NCBI GenBank assembly: GCA_946479285.1
Contig: CAMLFH010000002.1
Coordinates: forward strand, 62,001 to 126,000
Direction: 5' to 3'
Source: an uncultured Flavobacteriales bacterium
GTDB lineage: Bacteria > Bacteroidota > Bacteroidia > Flavobacteriales > Crocinitomicaceae
DNA: 64,000 nucleotides
Part shown: in pieces, positions 62,448-64,000 of the stretch
Layout: each line of letters starts with the position of its first letter
Position numbering within the stretch: the stretch's first letter is position 1
The notes under the pieces: model-generated
What the model was told of the DNA's origin: nothing
Database searches by the model: none
Seen by the model: only the letters and a program-made list of their open reading frames with translations
Made by a program: the position numbers and the translations under genes

Positions 62448-62611
62448 TGATAGTATCGTTTTTCGGACATGAACTTAATCAATTCGTTTGAATTAATTAA
62501 CTGGTTTCAAGAAATTCCTTATTGTACTGTTTTCAATTGCTTCTTAAACTGCTTTTCAGCCTGATTTCATTTTTCGAAATGGTATCTGGTTTCGCTGATG
62601 AACAACTTCGA

Positions 62612-63616
62612 TTACGACAGATTAATCGCATTAAAAACTTCGGCAAGAATTTCATACGATTTCAAGCGCTTTTCATTATCAAAAATATTTCCGGTGATCA
62701 TCAGTTCATCCACGCCATGCTCATCAATAAAACGGCTGAATTTTTCAATCAGGGTATCTTTATCGCCAACAAAGGTACAGGCTGTCATGGGAAGAACGGC
62801 ATCTAACAATTCTTGCGGCCATGACTCCAATAAGTTAGGAATTGGTGGAGAAAGCGGTTTGCGGGCATTCGTCAAAATTCCTGAGAACATCTGGTACAAA
62901 CTCATGGACAATAATTCGGCTTCTTCATTCGTATCTGCTGCAATTCCGTTTACACAAGCCAAAACATAAGGTTTATCCAGGTATTGGGAAGGCTGGAAGT
63001 TATTTCTATAGATCTGCGTAGCTATTTTGAATTGTTTCGGTGCAAAATGAGACGCAAAAGCATAAGGTAATCCCATTTCTGCTGCCAGGTATGCACTGTC
63101 TGTACTTGAGCCTAAAATCCAGATAGGAATGTTTAATCCTTCTCCCGGAAATGCCCTTACGGAAGCTGTTCTGTTATGCTCACTAAAGTATTTTTGAAGC
63201 GCTGTTACATCATTCGGGAACTGATAAGCTGTATTCAAATCTCCTCTTCGCAAAGCTGCTGCCGTTTGCTGGTCAGTCCCGGGAGCTCTTCCCAACCCCA
63301 GGTCAATACGCGAAGGATACAAAGTTTCCAGTGTTCCAAATTGTTCTGCAATTGCTAAAGGTGCATGATTTGGAAGCATAATCCCTCCTGAGCCTATTCG
63401 AATACTTTTAGTTTGAGAAGCTACGTGGCCAATCAATACGGAAGTTGCCGAACTGGCGATATATTCCATATTGTGGTGTTCTGCGAGCCAGACGCGTTCG
63501 TATCCTAATTCTTCTGCTTTTTGTGCTAAATCTACTGTTCTTCTGATTGCTGTTGCTGCGTTGCCGTCCTTGGTAATCATGGATAAATCCAGAACGGAAT
63601 ATGTGATTTTTTTCAT
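62612..63616 (-). CDS. LLM-class flavin-dependent monooxygenase (luciferase-like)
   Basis: A 334-residue bacterial-luciferase-like TIM barrel. It matches the group with [92 protein letters not shown] and [15 protein letters not shown]. Such proteins use FMNH2 or F420 and oxygen on varied substrates; E. coli YhbW is of this kind. The substrate is unknown. The promoter lies directly before the ATG (63621-63651). Confidence 0.9.
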   Translation of the reverse strand: MKKITYSVLDLSMITKDGNAATAIRRTVDLAQKAEELGYERVWLAEHHNMEYIASSATSVLIGHVASQTKSIRIGSGGIMLPNHAPLAIAEQFGTLETLYPSRIDLGLGRAPGTDQQTAAALRRGDLNTAYQFPNDVTALQKYFSEHNRTASVRAFPGEGLNIPIWILGSSTDSAYLAAEMGLPYAFASHFAPKQFKIATQIYRNNFQPSQYLDKPYVLACVNGIAADTNEEAELLSMSLYQMFSGILTNARKPLSPPIPNLLESWPQELLDAVLPMTACTFVGDKDTLIEKFSRFIDEHGVDELMITGNIFDNEKRLKSYEILAEVFNAINLS

Positions 63617-63620
63617 GGCC

Positions 63621-63651
63621 TAAAATTACGGAATGAAGCTGTGGGGACAAA
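63621..63651 (-). promoter_or_regulatory. Complete Bacteroidota promoter for the luciferase-like gene, likely leaderless
   Basis: On the minus strand: TTTG (63651-63648), exactly 19 nt, TAATTTTA (63628-63621). The -33 box and the spacing match the consensus fully, and the -7 box differs only in its last base. The ATG follows 5 nt after, so the mRNA would start at or next to the start codon. Confidence 0.65.
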
Positions 63652-64000
63652 CTACAAGGAGTTAAAATTTGTAGTTGGTTTCATGGAGGGAACCAGTTAG
63701 CTAAAGGTCCGGGCATACCTTCCGATTATTTTCCTAGGTGATCTGCTGTGTTTTATGTGCTTAATTTATGTTCGTGCCTGGTGGTTGAATAAACAAAAAG
63801 GGTTCGCCTAAGCAAACCCTTTTCTTCTAACATACCTAAATCACCTAATACTACAATTATCAGCTCTAATTACTATTAAAGAATCCTTCAACAGTTGGTT
63901 TCAGTGCTAATACCTAATCACTAATTCTAAGCTTTTTTTTGACCTTTTGAGACAGTTAAAAAATGCTTTTGAATAATCACATTATCTTAATGAGTCAAAG
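63652..64000. other. Right-end intergenic region
   Basis: About 350 bp with no ORF. It contains a hairpin AAAAGGGTT (63796-63804) and AACCCTTTT (63815-63823) with a 10-nt loop. T-tracts lie on both strands, stronger on the minus strand, so it probably terminates a minus-strand gene lying beyond 64000. Nothing else is recognised. Confidence 0.5.

Noticed and set aside
1..64000. tRNA, rRNA, riboswitches, prophage and insertion sequences
   Set aside because: I read the gaps on both strands and saw no tRNA-like cloverleaf, transposase, integrase or known riboswitch core; a tRNAscan and Infernal run would be decisive.

Overview
The window is one contiguous stretch of an ordinary chromosome from a Bacteroidota bacterium, most likely order Flavobacteriales and near Fluviicola/Crocinitomicaceae (inferred from protein character, not from a search). 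The signs are: two secreted proteins with type IX (Por) C-terminal sorting domains; upstream -7 elements of the form TAnnTTTG and few Shine-Dalgarno sites; a Rho factor with a long Asn/Gln-rich insert; Bacteroidota-type families (DUF4199, UMF1-type MFS, MutS-related membrane ATPase); and moderate AT richness. I see no rRNA, tRNA, CRISPR array, prophage or intact insertion sequence.

Layout. 1-6.3 kb: the end of a DUF2461 gene, then a tight five-gene minus-strand operon (5752 down to 403). It encodes an epimerase-fold/CBS fusion, a type I-beta DAHP synthase, a KdsC-like HAD phosphatase with an unusual N-terminal domain, a lysine-ketoglutarate reductase/saccharopine dehydrogenase relative and an MFS transporter. 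A DCC-type thiol oxidoreductase follows. 6.5-9.9 kb: a plus-strand operon with ATGA overlaps (ElbB, a membrane-anchored MutS-family ATPase, a secreted esterase). 10-15.5 kb: PckA, a subclass B1 metallo-beta-lactamase, a Crp/Fnr regulator, an AhpD-like protein and a secreted HExxH protein. 15.5-25.5 kb: an ECF sigma factor, UvrA, a small lipoprotein, a dicarboxylate/amino-acid symporter, Rho, a DUF4199 protein and Mpl.

25.6-38.3 kb: a 1793-residue exported protein with 18 tandem ~59-residue helical repeats, a FAD oxidoreductase, small membrane and cytosolic proteins, TatA, EF-P, an alpha/beta hydrolase, and a polyamine pair (SpeD-SpeE fusion plus ureohydrolase). 38.3-55.3 kb: a large SpoIIE-phosphatase sensor, cell-envelope proteins (NlpC/P60, S41 protease, DUF1573 lipoprotein, MliC-like lipoprotein), a YciO/GATase/SpmA-SpmB-like run, and a minus-strand operon (ComA-like synthase, WD40, M50 protease, Smr protein, membrane protein). 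55.4-61.5 kb: two secreted type IX cargo proteins, one carrying three ~448-residue beta-helix copies. 61.8-63.6 kb: a TPR protein and a luciferase-like monooxygenase.

The most notable features are the DAHP-synthase/KdsC/epimerase-CBS operon with an apparently leaderless promoter, the prion-like Rho insert, the membrane MutS, the SpeD-SpeE fusion, the 18-unit and 3-unit repeat proteins, a family of short palindromes with AGTAGGGGC arms and variable centres, and a recurring pattern of -7 elements placed about 5-6 nt before the start codon.
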